Shown: positions 1 to 14,539 of the stretch, in pieces
How the letters are laid out: each line of letters begins with the position of its first letter
Position numbering within the stretch: the first letter of the stretch is position 1
From: Fasciolopsis buskii
Lineage: Eukaryota > Platyhelminthes > Trematoda > Plagiorchiida > Fasciolidae
Length of the DNA: 64,000 bases
Assembly: GCA_008360955.1 (NCBI GenBank)
Contig: LUCM01002455.1
Span: forward strand, 212,716-276,715
Direction: 5' to 3'
Translations under genes and position numbers: made by a program
Notes under the pieces: model-generated
The model's database searches: none
What the model was told of the DNA's origin: nothing
Seen by the model: only the letters and a program-made list of their open reading frames with translations

Positions 1-3000
1 CACCAGGTTTGGAACTTCGACTTTGCCACACTGGTTTGGATACCGTCGGACGCGAAATGTGTTTATAGGGCTTACTCAGGTGATGCATTTTAAGTCTGTT
101 AAGTCAAGCTTGAGGATAAATTTCCTATAATCAGTCTAAGTGAGTTGAGAATGATACAATCAAAATACCTCTTACACAATTTACATATAAAGGTACGAAT
201 TGGGAATTGTTTTTGTTCAACGGTGAATTCCTGCTGTTGGCAGTCTCTAGAATTTATCAACTGGCCTGAGATTCAAACTAGAAACGTGCCATTCGAGCAC
301 GTGTAGATCAAGAAAATATGCACTTATAGTGTATTACCTGCGAACTGCGTTGTTGTCGTATTAAAACTATTCCAGTCCATTCATTCTTGTTCTGAGCGGA
401 TCCAAGGTGAAACATTCAAGTATAACCGTTGCACGTGGAATGAGTTCGCTAAGGAAGACCTATTCATTTGTGATTTCATACTAGTGGTAATATGAATATC
501 CAGTCCGTTCATATTCAACATTTTTGGCCCCTAAAAGTCACTCTCCTCCAAATTTCCGTTTTATATAAATAGCTGCTTCGTTGAATGATGATCAGGTAGT
601 AATGATGTCTTGATTTCCGGTCGCAGGGCTCCGGCGTCCATAGACATAATTAATGGGCATTGGCGGTCTACAGGTAACTGCTGGCCACCGAGTTAATGTA
701 CTCGCGAGGATTGCAATTTGCCATTAGTATGGATTATGTATAGGTGGATGGACAAAATTTCCTCAGAAGCACACATCCGGTTTAGTGATTATTGCTGTTC
801 GATAGATATGCATACCCAGCGTATCAATGACGTTGTCCCGATACTTGTATACTTTTTTTGGTTCCCATAAGAATCTCATTTGAGTCTTCAGATGTGTTCA
901 TGGACGACAAATTCATATAAGAATCACACGATGACTCGTCTTAGGTTTTTTATCGTCTAGTCAAAACTAACTTTCGGTAAAAGAATACGAGATTCTGTAG
1001 GTTAGATTTGCTTTAAAAGATGAGAAACTTGAGACCAGTCACCGTGTGATTCTTACATGAATTTATGGTCCGGGCACGCTCCTATGGATTCAAAAAAAGA
1101 TACTCAAAGGATATCGATTGGCCATTTAATAAATCCAAACCGCGTAAGTGCCGGTATCTTCCGGTGCTTCACCCATCACCTGTTTTGGCCTGGTGAAAAA
1201 ACAAGAACCGATTCTGAAATTAAGTTCACAACAAAAGCCCGACCGAAGGTAGACATCCAGTTGAATTTATCGGACAAGCAAATAATGCGAATATTGATGG
1301 TTTCTGTAATTTTGGTGCAGTGCAGTACTCCCTGAAAATTACTGCATGCAAAATTTTGGGTTTTCACGCATCAGATACTCACCATATAAATGTTTGCAAA
1401 GAAGTAATCATGTACTCAGCAAATGACCTGTTCTAGTAGTAATCCATTTTGGTTAGGAATTGTCGGGCGGTCAATCGATCGATTTCAGTCAGTATATTGT
1501 GTTGTGATCCGTCGTCAAACTAACAATCACATTTATTCTATTCTAGGATAATGTGATCATTAACGACTGGCCTGCTTCTGTGGACCAAATTTTAGTCCTT
1601 AACATCGAGGTTGTTTTATTTGCAGGCGAATGCAAAATAAATTAGAGAAAGTATCCAACGGAGAGTACATTCGATGTCGTTTGACAGCGACGTTACAAAT
1701 GAAAACAGTCACCGAGGTTGGCATGACAAACAAACAGGCAATCTCAGAATTAACAAACGGATGACGAAAAGGAATTTGTTCAGTCGTCTGACGAGTCGCT
1801 ACTGAACACCAGTATTGGTCCAACGAGGAGCTCGCAGCTTTTACAGCCTGGCAACGGCGATGACTGAACAGAAGTGTTATTTAGAAAATCCAGAAGCAAC
1901 AACAGCGAATTTGTCAATACCAGCAGGTGTTCCACTAGGACCAGAGACAAGCAAACCTATTTCAGCTGACGATTGAGGAAGTCATGGGACTTACAGTCAG
2001 TAGGGCCGCGACATCAGTAAAATCGAAACGTGGATTGAGAGATTTCTTGATCATCCCAATCCAAGGGTTCAAAAGCAATATAAACGGCTGAGTCACATTC
2101 ACATCGAGTCATAAAAGATACATCCACGATATCTCAATTGTAGCAGGTCTGTAGCAGATTGAACTGCTATTTTTAATGAGTGGGCATCAGTAAGTGGCTA
2201 ACGTCAAAAAGAGTGAATATTATCTAGGAACTGGAGGATTATATTATCATTTACGCTGCTACAATCACGCACGAATGCAGACGATGATCATTATAGATCT
2301 CCGCTATTTGTCTTAGTTCTAACTTCACCTGGTTATAGCGATATAAGGATTAGTTTGCATGCTGGAAGGATCTCATCAGACTCACTTTCATTGAAGAATC
2401 TCACTAGCGAATATTTGAATCTGAATAGCTTCGAGAGCGACTGACAAATGGTACAAACATCAAAGTATAAACCAGACCTTACGGAGGTGGAAAAAATTCC
2501 AAGTCAGACTTTTCACTATGAGAAAGACTACTGAAACCAGGATTTAAGAGGCTGCAATCAACTTGTTGGTTCCGTGGAAATTGGCAGTAAGTGTACTTGT
2601 GTCAGTTTCGTTGTTACGAATGTAGACGCTGTAGTCAAATACGGTATCGAAACGTTTGGACATATTTACGAATGCGAGCAGATTCTAACCAAAAGCAGCC
2701 ATACTGTAAAGACAATCATACACTGCGTTTACTACTTGCCGATTTCGATTTCGGTAAGTTTGACAAATGTAGAAAGGACCTAAATGTGAAGAATCTTCGA
2801 CCTCGGCGTGATTCCATGTTACTCATGGACGCAACTCATTGGTTAATGCCGCATGTGCTTTACTAACCACGCTTTTTGGACATTTTACGCAGCAGCCGTT
2901 GGTTAGTCTTCCAAATTACTCAGGCATATGGCATCCACTGGGTGGAGGTTATGTTCAGGTGTCGTCCTCAGTGGCAATCAACAGTGCCTGACAGCTTCAA

Positions 3001-4071
3001 AGAGAGACACGTACTCTTTCTTCCCAGTTGAGTGCCTTTCCCAGGTCAGGTATTCTCAGCAGGATTGGGTCACTGTTCCAGTCAGCATCCATCGAGTTTT
3101 GACTTTTTCGTGTGCATCTCATAACTGTTTACGAGTAGTGCTTTGGGTTGGTAATATTTAGCTTCGATAGATTATCCAACCGTCTCTACTTCGGACCTGC
3201 AAATCTCAGGTTCTCCGACCAACCTTGCACTTGGGAAGTACCAGACTCTAGTTTCGCTCTCATTTCAGCTCCACAGTGGTGCATATCCGTCATCGATTCC
3301 CGAGTGTAAGGTTGCCCGGTGGACCTGTGATTTGTGCTTTCGAGGTGGAGCCCAATGGACAGATAGTCAAAGTTGATATAACACTAATCCCACACTACTC
3401 ACAAGTAGTTGAGAAACGTACATGTGATGATTCTGGTAGACCTGTAAGGTGATTATCTGTGATCGGGTACTTTTTATGGACCAGCTGACATCTAATGGAA
3501 ACCTGCAGATCCGATAAGACAACGTTTCCGGAGTATAATTGACAGTGGTTCACGTTTACTTAATGATAGACAATACTACAAAACCCCTTAGGATGAATGA
3601 ATATTACAGTCCTTTGACCCAACAAGATGGTGCCAGATTATCCGACTCTTGATCATCAGAGGAGTTAATGCTAAGGAGGTTGAAGTGAAGCCTGGATTAG
3701 TGATTTCAATGAGATCTGCACAGCGGACTTTTTGACGAAACTCGTTGTTCAATCAACTCAATTGGAATTCATCCAGGACAGTTCGTCGATGAGAGAGAAA
3801 ATTAATTAGCCGTACAGTAAACTGCTGTTCAATACTGTCCGCACGTACTCGAAGGAAAAGTGGAAATGCAATCATACAACTGTCGTGATCAGAATGGATC
3901 CGGACCAGCACCACGTATACGGAGTGCACCTAAACGAAAAGCACCATTTATGATCTCAATTTCTGCATTAGGTGGAAGAATCACCAAGGAATTTGATATC
4001 TGTCGCCAAGACGACATGTAGAATCTTTTGTTGAGGGGGCAAACCAAATGAATCCTAACTCTGATACAGAT
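1..4071. other. No gene recognised
   Basis: Only short open frames, none resembling a known family to me and none joined by convincing splice sites. This stretch could be intron or downstream flank of the minus-strand SPT6 gene, or intergenic. Old repeats too decayed to name by eye may be present. Confidence 0.5.
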
Positions 4072-4092
4072 TTACTACTACTACTACTACTA

Positions 4093-4128
<36 letters not shown>

Positions 4129-4190
4129 TTACTACTACTACTATTACTACTAATACTACTAATAATATTGCTACTACTATTACTACGGTT
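4072..4190. repeat. TAC/ACT trinucleotide microsatellite
   Basis: About 120 bp of interrupted (tac)n with scattered substitutions (cactac, attact, aataat) grading into tta/att units to about 4205. The interruptions increase towards the right. Confidence 0.95.
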
Positions 4191-4205
4191 ATTAGCATTA
4201 TTATT

Positions 4206-7200
4206 ATCAATAACCTAAATGGAAACCATGACTATTATGATTGGCACAAAATGTACAGCAGATTGCGCAGCGGCGATTCCAGAGCGGGATTTCATGTAAC
4301 TTTTTCGGGCATCTCCTGCTTGGTCTGCATTACGATTCACAGGGGCCTTATTGAAGTAAATATGTGAACAGTCGGTTAATTTGAGTCGGAGGCATTTTTG
4401 GGTCGGTCAGTTGATGATACGTGCCAGGCAGAATGGATTGCAACCATGGAAAATTTTCCCCACACATTCTTTAAATAAGCTTGGCCTGGCTAATGTGGGC
4501 ACAGCTAATAATTAATGGACTTTAAAAACCACTTGAAAACAAATCAGTGGTATGGTAATGGGGAATCCTTCAGGCCTAATCATACTTGATGGATATCTGT
4601 CCGTTCCTGAAAAAACTTCTGATAATATCTCTAAAACTTTACGTTTTTGACATTTCAATCATTTTCATGCTATATAGAAAAACTTTAACTCCGTTCATCA
4701 GAATCTTACTGTTTCGTTTGAGGAGGTTGAAACTATCGAAATTCCTCGACGATGGAATCGTAAGGCGAAAATGTAAAATAATGCAGCAACCTATCCGTCG
4801 AAAATTGACATGTACTGACCGAGTTCTGAATTTTTGAAAACTGATCCAATAAATTGCGAAAGTGTCTGTGGAAATAACTCGTCAGGAATATCTGTTCATA
4901 CAGTACTGCAGTACGGAAAGAATTTTTTTCTGGACGCTCTGAGACGTCATGGTTTCCTGAAATGATTAATCAACATTTATGTCTTCAATAGAACCAGGCG
5001 GGATCCTGTGTGTGGTGCCCCATAAGCTGGTAACCTTGGCCGAGGATGCCTTAGATGTCTACCTCCAACGCCAGAAGTCTGAATCTGCAATCATCCGGTC
5101 ACTTTGATAGGAGATAATGAATCGCTGTTCCTCGGGTGTTGACCACGCCATACCTACACAGACTGTATGACTCTATGTACACGTTTGTCTGTTCGTTTAG
5201 TGATGTGGGCCTCCCACGTTCCAGACTTGGTAACTTTAACTCCGAGCTTGTGCTCGAAGGATGAATCCAGAGGAAAGCGGACCTCATCATCCATCATTTT
5301 CCGTCTCTCATGTGGTGTGCCGGTTCACCTGAACATGTGATGTCACGTTCAATGAAGGCAGAAACGAACGGATGTCCGAGCGCAGTTTCAGATAGCCCAC
5401 AGAAAAAAATGAAGCGAGGCTTTTCCAATTGTCTAGAAAACCTAAACTCACGGTCTTCTGTGACCAGGTCAAATTAATTTTTCGTCTGTTCATCTTAACG
5501 TATAGTGGGAAGAGATGTCACAACTTCCACACTTGGATATAAAAACGAGTGCCTGGCAAAATAGCATACTCGAAACTGATGTGCTAGATTTCTGAAATGA
5601 AAATCTCAGACAGTATCACACCATCTTTTACCATTTGAAATTATCAAAAATATTCACAATTTGGTAAGAAGACATTTCAATTTGATAGGATCTGGTTAGT
5701 GTACGTCTATTCCCGAAGTGCACAGTAGTGAACCCTGGAGTATACTGGGCCAAATACATCCATGTAAGATGGGTCAAGTTTCAGTTGTGCGTGGACAATA
5801 ACTCAGTAAGCCAGTCGGATAGCATTTTCAAGTAGTTTATAACATAATTCCAAAAATACCGTGGGGAATAGCATAAAATGACATTGTTTTCAAGGTATTC
5901 TTTGGCAGCATGCTGTCACAGCATGTAATCGGGATAAAAACTATCGAGACAATAAAGACTAGTATAAGGGAGCCTAGCAAATCTACCGAGATCGGTGTTG
6001 GGGAGAAAGCCGTCAATAACTGATTACTAGGCGCGATCTACCGGACTACAGCAGAACAGTTCTTTTATGTGTCTGAGATAACTGCTTCCATCAAAGTGGA
6101 TTAGTCCTATATTAGGCGGAAAATCGGATCAGTTACTGAAACCAGACTGGCAGCAACAAGCAACGGGCTAGGCAAAAGGGAAACCAATTAGTTAGTCGAA
6201 TTGCGTAGAAACATCGGAGTGAAGTAATTCGATAGGACGGGACAAAAGATGCTCACAGAGCTACTATACCAAGAGGGTCAGGTTTCTACTTGAGAAGCTA
6301 AATTTTACCACTTGAATTAAAATAGTTAAGTTCATCTCGGTTCGGTTTTTACTGTCATTAACCTTGCACAAACATGTTCTGGTTTTGGGTGCTGAATCAG
6401 AAGAAAAGAAGAGAACGAGAAACAGGGAATGATCAACTAAAAGTTAGTAAGTTGAGGAACTATATGGGAGAAGAAAGATTTCAAATGCATTGAGCCATTT
6501 CGCTATTGTCACCAATCAACGCTCGGGAGGATCAAGTGAACACCAAATCGACGGTCTCATTGAGCCCACACGCGTCAGTCCACAGGTTAAGGTTTTCATA
6601 CTGGAAGCAACTTCTAATCAATGCTTGCCTCAGAGAACAGTGCACGACAAGACACGTTTTTTGCGGGCAGACCCAAAGATTATTTACATTGGTAACCTAA
6701 TTGAAAACAGTTCCAGTAAGCAGTAAAATTACTGAATCACTTAGATGAACTCAGCATTCAGAAGTACGACAGAACCACACAGATGCAATACATCACAAAA
6801 TATCCCCAACCAGAATCGACCAAAACTTTGTTGATTAGCAAAATTCCCTAATGAGAATAAAATGTTTGGTTGTGGATAAAGTAGCGAATTCTTTTTCAAA
6901 CTTCCTCAGTATTATACAATTAGGCCAACCTTGGAGTATCCTATTGAAATTGACCAGTCCAGTTATGGCGGTCATTAACAGCTTGAAACTTGTAACTATA
7001 GCCCTATGAGTTGTTTGAGGCGGTTTTCTGGTCTCTTAAAGAATGATATTATTGATGCTGATCTTTCTTGTATTATTAACGAAAATACGGATTCATTGGT
7101 CTACACAACCCATTTCCACTGTTCATCTCGCCAAATCCAAACGCAACTTCTGGAACGATCGCTCAGGAAGAGTTCAGGAATGCACCCTCCGATTGAAATC

Positions 7201-10200
7201 TACTTTGGCTGGATCGACAAAACACTGTGCAGATGAAAATCGTTTATCAGGTGATGAACTGGCTAGGTGACGCCTAATAGCTATAAACTTATGTCAGAGC
7301 ATCCAAACTCAACCACAGCATGGTTCCTTGTTCGCTGATTGCTGTCGCTAATAGTCTATACTTCTGAATCATTTGATCCGGCGGTCAACTATCGGTTGTG
7401 AATGACCACAATACTTGATATTTGGTGATTTTGTGGCTTGGCTCCACTGATCGCCACGCCCCGTTCTCAGGCCAGACGGTCACTACTTTCGTGACGGTTG
7501 TATGAGCTCCGAGGAAAAAATAAACACGAGGGCTATCGTATTACAGAAAGTCTAAATTGGTAATACTGTCCGACAAAATCTACCAACAACGCTGTCATTA
7601 ACATCATAACATACACAGCAAAAAAAAACGAAACATGGCACATTGATCTTTCGATGCACTCCTTAAGTCGTTTGGTCCAGATATTTGCATATTCTGTTTG
7701 ACAGTTAGGATTCCTACTGGTGCAGTGGCAGTCAATATGAGATGAAAGCACAATCGGATATGTCCAGATAAAGATATTCCGATGTGAAGGCATACAATCC
7801 CCAGACCCATAGTTTATTCAGGGGAGCATTTCTGGACAAAAATCGCACATATATCACACACCGCCATCGAATTAGGCATGACACCAAAATCGCAAAAGGG
7901 AGAAGAAACTTGTATAACAATCGGGTCAAAGGATTAGAATGGAATTTTGAAGTCGTTTTGGTTACTTCATATAGTTTCGAGATTTTCTTACTGGGCACCG
8001 GAACCGCAATGGTCACACTACAAAGCATTTGGTGAATGATTTCAGATGCTGGCCATATTCCTAAGCGTCTTGGACTCACGAACATCCTTTGAACTTCAAC
8101 CAGGATTTCCATATGTATTAATTCGGATCAGTGCTTGCACCACTTTACACCCTAACGGTCATTTAGTTTCTCTCTGTCATGTCTAGAGTGCACAAAGCTC
8201 ACGAGAGCAGACGATGGACATCACTGAACTAAGGGATGCTGAAACAATTAACAGGAGTGGTGAGATTCATTCGACCTAGTATATCGTACTAGATATCACA
8301 ACGCAATTAGAAGACTTAACAACAGACCAGTAAAATCGAAACGGAAAATTGGGTTGGTGCTGTTCTGATCTGATTTCTTCGTTATGAATGCAGTGGGTTC
8401 AAACAATGCTGTTCACCTCAGATGCCTCGGAAACTCAGAAGGCTCGCCTGTGCAACGACCGAAAACACGCTAGTTCCAACAGTGGTTCAATCGACGGAAT
8501 TAGAAAAATGATTTCGGCATCCAGATTCGAATCGGCCCTGAGTTTTAGACGGGTTTCAGATGGGAGATGTACATCACTTGGTTCATCCCTAGGTTAGAAT
8601 AACGGAAAAGCCACCAAAATTGACAGTTAGCCGTGAACATGATGAGGTTGGAATGGCTGAATAAGCGGTCACGGACAGGTAGCCGGAGTGTCGACGATCT
8701 GGCATGCCTCATCGCCACAGAACATTACGCGGGAATTGTGGCCTGCTAACACAAGAAAACTTGTTTCATTCTGTTGACCCGCCAAGGGTTATCACAAACG
8801 GTCCATGGACTGACCAACTGATCACCGGTTTGTCCGTGCCATTTCAAGATAACTTTCAGAGAAAATCACACAAACCAAAAACCGTAGGTGAAATTGGGAA
8901 ATTATAATTTGAGTTTCAGGAAGAGGCAATCCAACTGGTTTAGCTCAAATAGAACATGCCTGACACGGTAACCGAGTGGCAATTCGATGTTAGCTTAGAC
9001 CGGGATTGTCTCAATTTCACATCATACCGTTTGTCAACCAATGGTGCCTTCAGCCCCCATTTTAAGTGTGCCACATGCAAATTGAACCAGCAGTGACGCC
9101 TCTTTCTGAAATTCAACTTATTTTTGCCCATTTCAACGTGATTTTTTCTGAACTTTATCTTGAAATGGTAGAGGGCAACGCTACTGCCCTGAAGATCGGG
9201 CTTGACTGCGCAAAGGTTAAAGGTGCACCCTCGGATTAGATAGCTTATTGCAGGGTAAGCAATTAAGTGGCACAATAATTCAGAACGCAATCAACGCCGA
9301 ATAGAAAAACCTAAATAAAAAGCTTCCACTCATTTTCCGGTCGATGCTCAATTTGCAAACAGATACACCCTCGTATCGAACACAACATCTCATCTAGCCA
9401 ACCACCAGTTACACATCTAGCTTCATTGAGACACTAATCGTACTAGCGGTATTGTCTATGGAAAAAGTACTGTGCTGATTGTCTCGTCCTCCTTCGGCTA
9501 CCTTCCAAGTTTAACCCAACTTACCGGTTAATGCTCCTCTTCATCCTCGATATTTAATGTGTAAAAGCTGATGTATACAGGAGACTTTAGAGGTCGATGT
9601 ATTTTGCATTCCACAGATTGGCATTCACGGCTTCATATCAGTCATCTGATTAACATCCGCCTTAAATCTCTCAGCGAAGTTTCATCTGCGACTTTCTGCG
9701 TAGTTTAAAACTGATGCTCCTGGTCTTGCTAGTATTGGCTTGAGGGTCGCTGATTAAATCACAGTCGACGGCAGGTTGTATTCAATGAGAGTTAGAGGTT
9801 CATCCAAAGTAAGCAATTGCCGTTCTGATGGGAACAAATTGTTTGTTTCGGTAAATGAAAAAAGCGAGGTTAGTTATGTGGGTCTGTTTATTTATATCTA
9901 GCGTCTCCGCATGCCTCAATCTCTTGGCCTTTCTGTAGGGTAGGCTATATTTGACTCTAACCAGATGCTGATCAACCGATGAGGTCAATTTCTGCCTCAA
10001 TCACGCGTGCCGAATGAGGAATATTGCTGGCCTACCTTAATAGAACCGATTAACTGAACACGTTTATTATTATTTTGCACAAATCTGAATACAGACACTG
10101 TGCCATCGGAATCATGCAGAAGGGTGAAAATAATGAGTGCAAAAGGAGAAAGAAAAAAAGAACAATGTGTAGAGCTCACGCGCTAGTTTTTCTATTCTCC

Positions 10201-10229
10201 ATCTCCACAGCACCGGCCATCCACCCAGG
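4206..10229. other. No gene recognised
   Basis: Six kilobases with only short open frames. The longest minus-strand frame (7732-8112, 126 codons) has hydrophobic stretches but no family I recognise. No retrotransposon motif was identified with confidence. Confidence 0.45.
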
Positions 10230-10700
10230 CCCATGAGTCCTCTGTGGGTTCGGTACTACCCAGTTGCCCAAACCAAAGTAGTGGGTTGACTTAGAAGACC
10301 CTATCCTGAGCCTTTAACCAAACGATCTAACCCACAAGGCAGCAGGACGATCCGAGGGTCAAGTAACCCATTGGGGACCGGTGAATGATTGTTCAGTTCA
10401 TAGTCCCTTTGGGTGGTGCTAGACATTCTGAGTGCACAGTACACCCCCTCACTACGGACGTCGGTGAGTACATCCGTGTGCTTCGTATACCGCCTGTGGT
10501 TGGTTTGGAACCAAGGTTTAACCAACTTCCCTAGAGTGGTCATCAGTAAACAGTCAACCAAGTTGAGGGCGCCGGGCGTTCGCCTTCGTCTTGGGACTTT
10601 AGTAGGAACACCGCCAAGAGAAGGGAGTGCATAGAACTTCCTCAGCAAAGGCTATTTAAAACACCGGTCACTTGGGGGCATTTCGAGTGACGTTCAGGGC
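10230..10700 (-). repeat. Unclassified dispersed repeat, copy 1
   Basis: The reverse complement of this stretch resembles 49860-50260: both have a ctgaggaRgttctatgcac-like block, a GACGAAGGCgAA-like block, a ccaaccac-gg-cggYRtac block and a caccggtc-cca block, in the same order. The minus strand holds a 115-codon frame (10301-10648) whose conceptual protein resembles the other copy in pieces (ALN-V, QTNH-R-TKH). Family unknown: it may be coding debris of an element or a SINE-like repeat. Confidence 0.6.
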
Positions 10701-11035
10701 AAGTGGCCAACTCAGTGCCTGAACTGAGCGACGCCAAAAATATTAGTTCGTATCTGAATGGACGATCAATTTGCACTACATCCATGTGCACTCAGATAAA
10801 CGCAAGCACACATCATTTGCTCGATGAATGTAGGATCTGATTGTTCAGCTCCCTGTCATGTGACGAAGATTCGTTTGTCGTATCGATCAAAATTGTATGA
10901 AGCCTGTAAAACTGTATTCAGTTCAATCAGAAACGATCGGTTCAGTAAACGATTGCTCTGTTTCTCAGTGGTGGATTCACAAGTTTTCGCTGTACATCGG
11001 GTGTGATGCGCACGCGAATGTACATATAACGTGCG

Positions 11036-11746
11036 CCAAGATATTCGAAACGGTCTGAAAAAGGAGCAAAACGAAAACCCGAAATTTGCCACCCAAGCGT
11101 AAATATGCACAGATGCTTACTTCGTTTGCTTGCAACAGGCAAACTCGACAGTGAAGTCCGCATGTTAGTCAGGCTTGTGTCATGTCATCATGTCCAAAAT
11201 GAATGCGTCCCAATTGAATCCGAAAACTGTGTGGTTTAAGATTTGGTCGGGCCTCAAACGCGATGACCTCAATTTCTACCTGACTAGTCGAATAAACGAG
11301 ACTGAACTGTGCTGATCACGACCATTCATAGGATCATGAATGGAGGCTCTCGACGAAATCCAGGTGCCAAAAGTCAAATGATGACGAAGTCAACTCACCT
11401 TACCTCGTCCGTTGGCACCCGGGTTTCGTCGAGAGCCTCCATTCATGATCCTATGAATGGTCGTGATCAGCACAGTTCAGTCTCGTTTATTCGACTAGTC
11501 AGGTAGAAATTGAGGTCATCGCGTTTGAGGCCCGACCAAATCTTAAACCACACAGTTTTCGGATTCAATTGGGACGCATTCATTTTGGACATGATGACAT
11601 GACACAAGCCTGACTAACATGCGGACTTCACTGTCGAGTTTGCCTGTTGCAAGCAAACGAAGTAAGCATCTGTGCATATTTACGCTTGGGTGGCAAATTT
11701 CGGGTTTTCGTTTTGCTCCTTTTTCAGACCGTTTCGAATATCTCGG
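11036..11746. repeat. Long near-perfect palindrome (foldback repeat)
   Basis: The left arm 11036-11370 is the reverse complement of the right arm 11412-11746 about a centre near 11391. By direct comparison 11040-11358 pairs with 11424-11742 apparently without a mismatch (319 bp), then two mismatches (11359, 11362) before the ~41-bp spacer. No transposase or terminal signature is visible. Open frames seen in one arm recur in the other simply because of the symmetry. Confidence 0.95.
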
Positions 11747-14539
11747 TGCATTCCGTATAGATGGCCAAAATAATTTCTCCACACCAATACGAGATGGGGT
11801 ACTCTAAGCGCGTGTCCACAGCACATAAGACGAGGTTGCAGACGACGATTATAGGAATATCCGAGCTTTTATCAGGTTTATTATTGCGTTGAGTGAATTG
11901 TACGCGGGTACCAGGAGGTAAACCGACGTCCCCTCGTAACTTTGGTAACAAACGCGGCAAAATATTCGCTAGTGAACATGAAAGTAATGCGATTCTAAAT
12001 GCGAGTGTGTCAGGAACGGGTGTCGATCAACATCGCTGTTTCTCAACCTGAAGGTCGCGGATTCGAATCCTCTCACTGCCGGTCAAATCTCCCACTTAGC
12101 AATCTTCGGTCTCATTATCAAAGGAATGACAAAAAATCGTGGTAAAGTTTCATTCCCATCATGACCTTTAGAGTGAGCTGCATAGACATGTCAAAAGACG
12201 AAAAACTACTGGTTAAGTAAATTTTAATCTTGCTAAACCTCAGATTCCCCCTGTTATTCAGTCATCTTGGCTACAATTTGTCACTGTCGATCACAAACGT
12301 TGTGTATGACGGTGACACTACTTAGGTCCCTTAATACTTCTGGTTTTGTTGTTCTTAGCTTCATTTGTTCCGCGTATTTGGTGATGATTAGTATTTTTCG
12401 TTTTGTGATGGTTGGCTCACACAAGAAGACGGCACCAACGCATTAGGTACAAGGTACTGAAAAATTAGGAGAATATAGCCAAAGAGTGTAGAGGCATACC
12501 ACTCGTTGCAATTAGCTAAGATTGCCGTTACGTTTGTCAAACGAGGAACTACCATTAAAGTAATTTTTCAGGGGAATCATTGCTACCCTCCTAAAGTATC
12601 TTGGACTATTACGCATTGAAAAAAAATCGCATTCATGATGCAAATTAGACCTTTAAGCATATCAATAATATAGGAACCAGAAGGGACATCGTTACCAAAC
12701 TCCTACGCTGTCGCACGCCTGCATCTCAAACATTATACAGGTCTATTAGAAGACAAATTATGGTCACAACGGATGTTATGTGTACTCGGTTGGATTATGA
12801 AACGTACTCAAGACTTGGTTACCCTTATTCACTGGTTATTTTATAAGAAAAGTGGCTAGGCTCTCAGAAATCTTTACCGTGCAGATGGAATCCATGGGTG
12901 AAAATCGGCTATCAGTTACCAGGCTGAATGTCAATCTTGGGAATGGTTAAAGTCTTGTGGAATGTGACGTGTAAATCCAAGATGTTTGGGACGTCCCTAA
13001 GTGACAATATAAGAGAATCTTCTTTTTTGGCCTGTCCTAATCTCTCTCCGCTGTCAGGTCAACAGAGACCAAAGCCAATGACGCTCTGTGTGGACACAGT
13101 TGTTTGCCTTCACGGGATTTCTAGAAGAACGTTCCTAGTAAAACGTTGTTGCCGATTCGGCGAGATATGCGAAGTCTATCGTAAGTGAACCCTTTTCTTA
13201 TTCGCAGCTCGTACTATCCAGTTGGCACACCAGCCAAACTTCTTAATTTGACAGCTGCTCTACAGAAATTGACTGAATTTCCCCTTCTACTGCGAGATCC
13301 ATCATAGCTCGGCACCTTACTTCATGACAGGATCACATTCCTTTTTAGGTTTTATTAAATAAAAAAACTAGCCCTCATGAATAAAAAGTGGAACTCAATT
13401 ACATCATTAGTCACGACTAGAAAACATGCTTGATGGAAAACCAATGTTTGGGATGACCGTATAGCAAATTCAATGCCGTAGTTATTCTGTACGAACACTA
13501 ATGAATCTTATTTTCCTGATGATTCGAATCATAGATCACAAAGGACAACCGATAACGTGGAAATGGAGAACCGAAGAGCTAACAAATGTGTGGTGAACTT
13601 TTTTATCATTAGACACGGTTGTAATGATACCTGATCTGTAAACAGATTTGCAATATGAAATAATGTAGTTTTTGTGAACATTTTTTGAGACGCCGGTTGA
13701 ATTTTGAGCAGCTTCAATAGCGAACGAACAATCAGAGAGAACTTGAAGACTTCATACAGATTATAAAGAGAACAAATCTCCCCAACCAACCGGATTTTTC
13801 AAGTATATATCGCAAAGCCAACATATCACAATTAGGTTATATTTACAATGGAGTTAGAGCGAATAAAGCTGCTTATAGATTCAAGATAAAGGAGGAAGAT
13901 GGTTTCCAAAGTTTCGTCAGGTGGTTTATAACTGCGCACCTTTTGTTTCTTCCTGGCGCAAGACCCATCGAAATCTGAGATAGGGAGATCAGTCTTTCAG
14001 TGGGAATAGAAAATGTTCAACATGACTAGCGATCTTGCACAGACAGAATATAGGAACCGTGACCATAACCGGTCTGTGGTGTTCGAGGCACTCTTGGTGA
14101 ACGAGTTGTGAAGTCGCGTTCGCGTAGATAATTCCCACCAACCTAAAAGAACAGAGGATTAGGTGGTGTTGATAACATTGGAAAAATGTATAATGCAACT
14201 TCATGACGGCGACTTCCAAGGCGAGTGAAAAAAAATGCGTTTCGGCTAACAAGTGAGCTAAAATCAAATATAACAAGAGTGTGCAACTGACAGTAGATTC
14301 ATCATCCATAAAATGGACATGAGATCATCAGGGACAAGAAACAACTGAATATGTAGGACTTGGAAAATTTATAGTTTTTTTAGTTTAACTTCAGTTTGCT
14401 TTTTACAACCATGAATTCGGCGCTCATGTTCTCCAGTTTGGGCTGCTACTTACTCTACGGTAAACTTAGAAGGGAAGAGGACGACGAATAGTGAATGAAC
14501 TGTCAAACAATAAACAAAGACAACCCTAAAAAAGACGAA
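11747..14539. other. No gene recognised
   Basis: Short open frames only. A ggattcgaatcc block at about 12058-12069 looks like a tRNA T-arm, but no complete tRNA can be folded around it. Confidence 0.45.

Noticed and set aside
1057..9290. Many 60-116-codon frames
   Set aside because: Chance-level lengths, no recognised motifs, no splice consistency.
10856..11807. Several overlapping short frames repeated on both strands
   Set aside because: They are mirror images produced by the palindrome, not genes.
12030..12085. tRNA-like T-arm (ggattcgaatcc)
   Set aside because: No paired acceptor, D or anticodon arm; the would-be T stem has mismatches. At most a decayed tRNA-related repeat.
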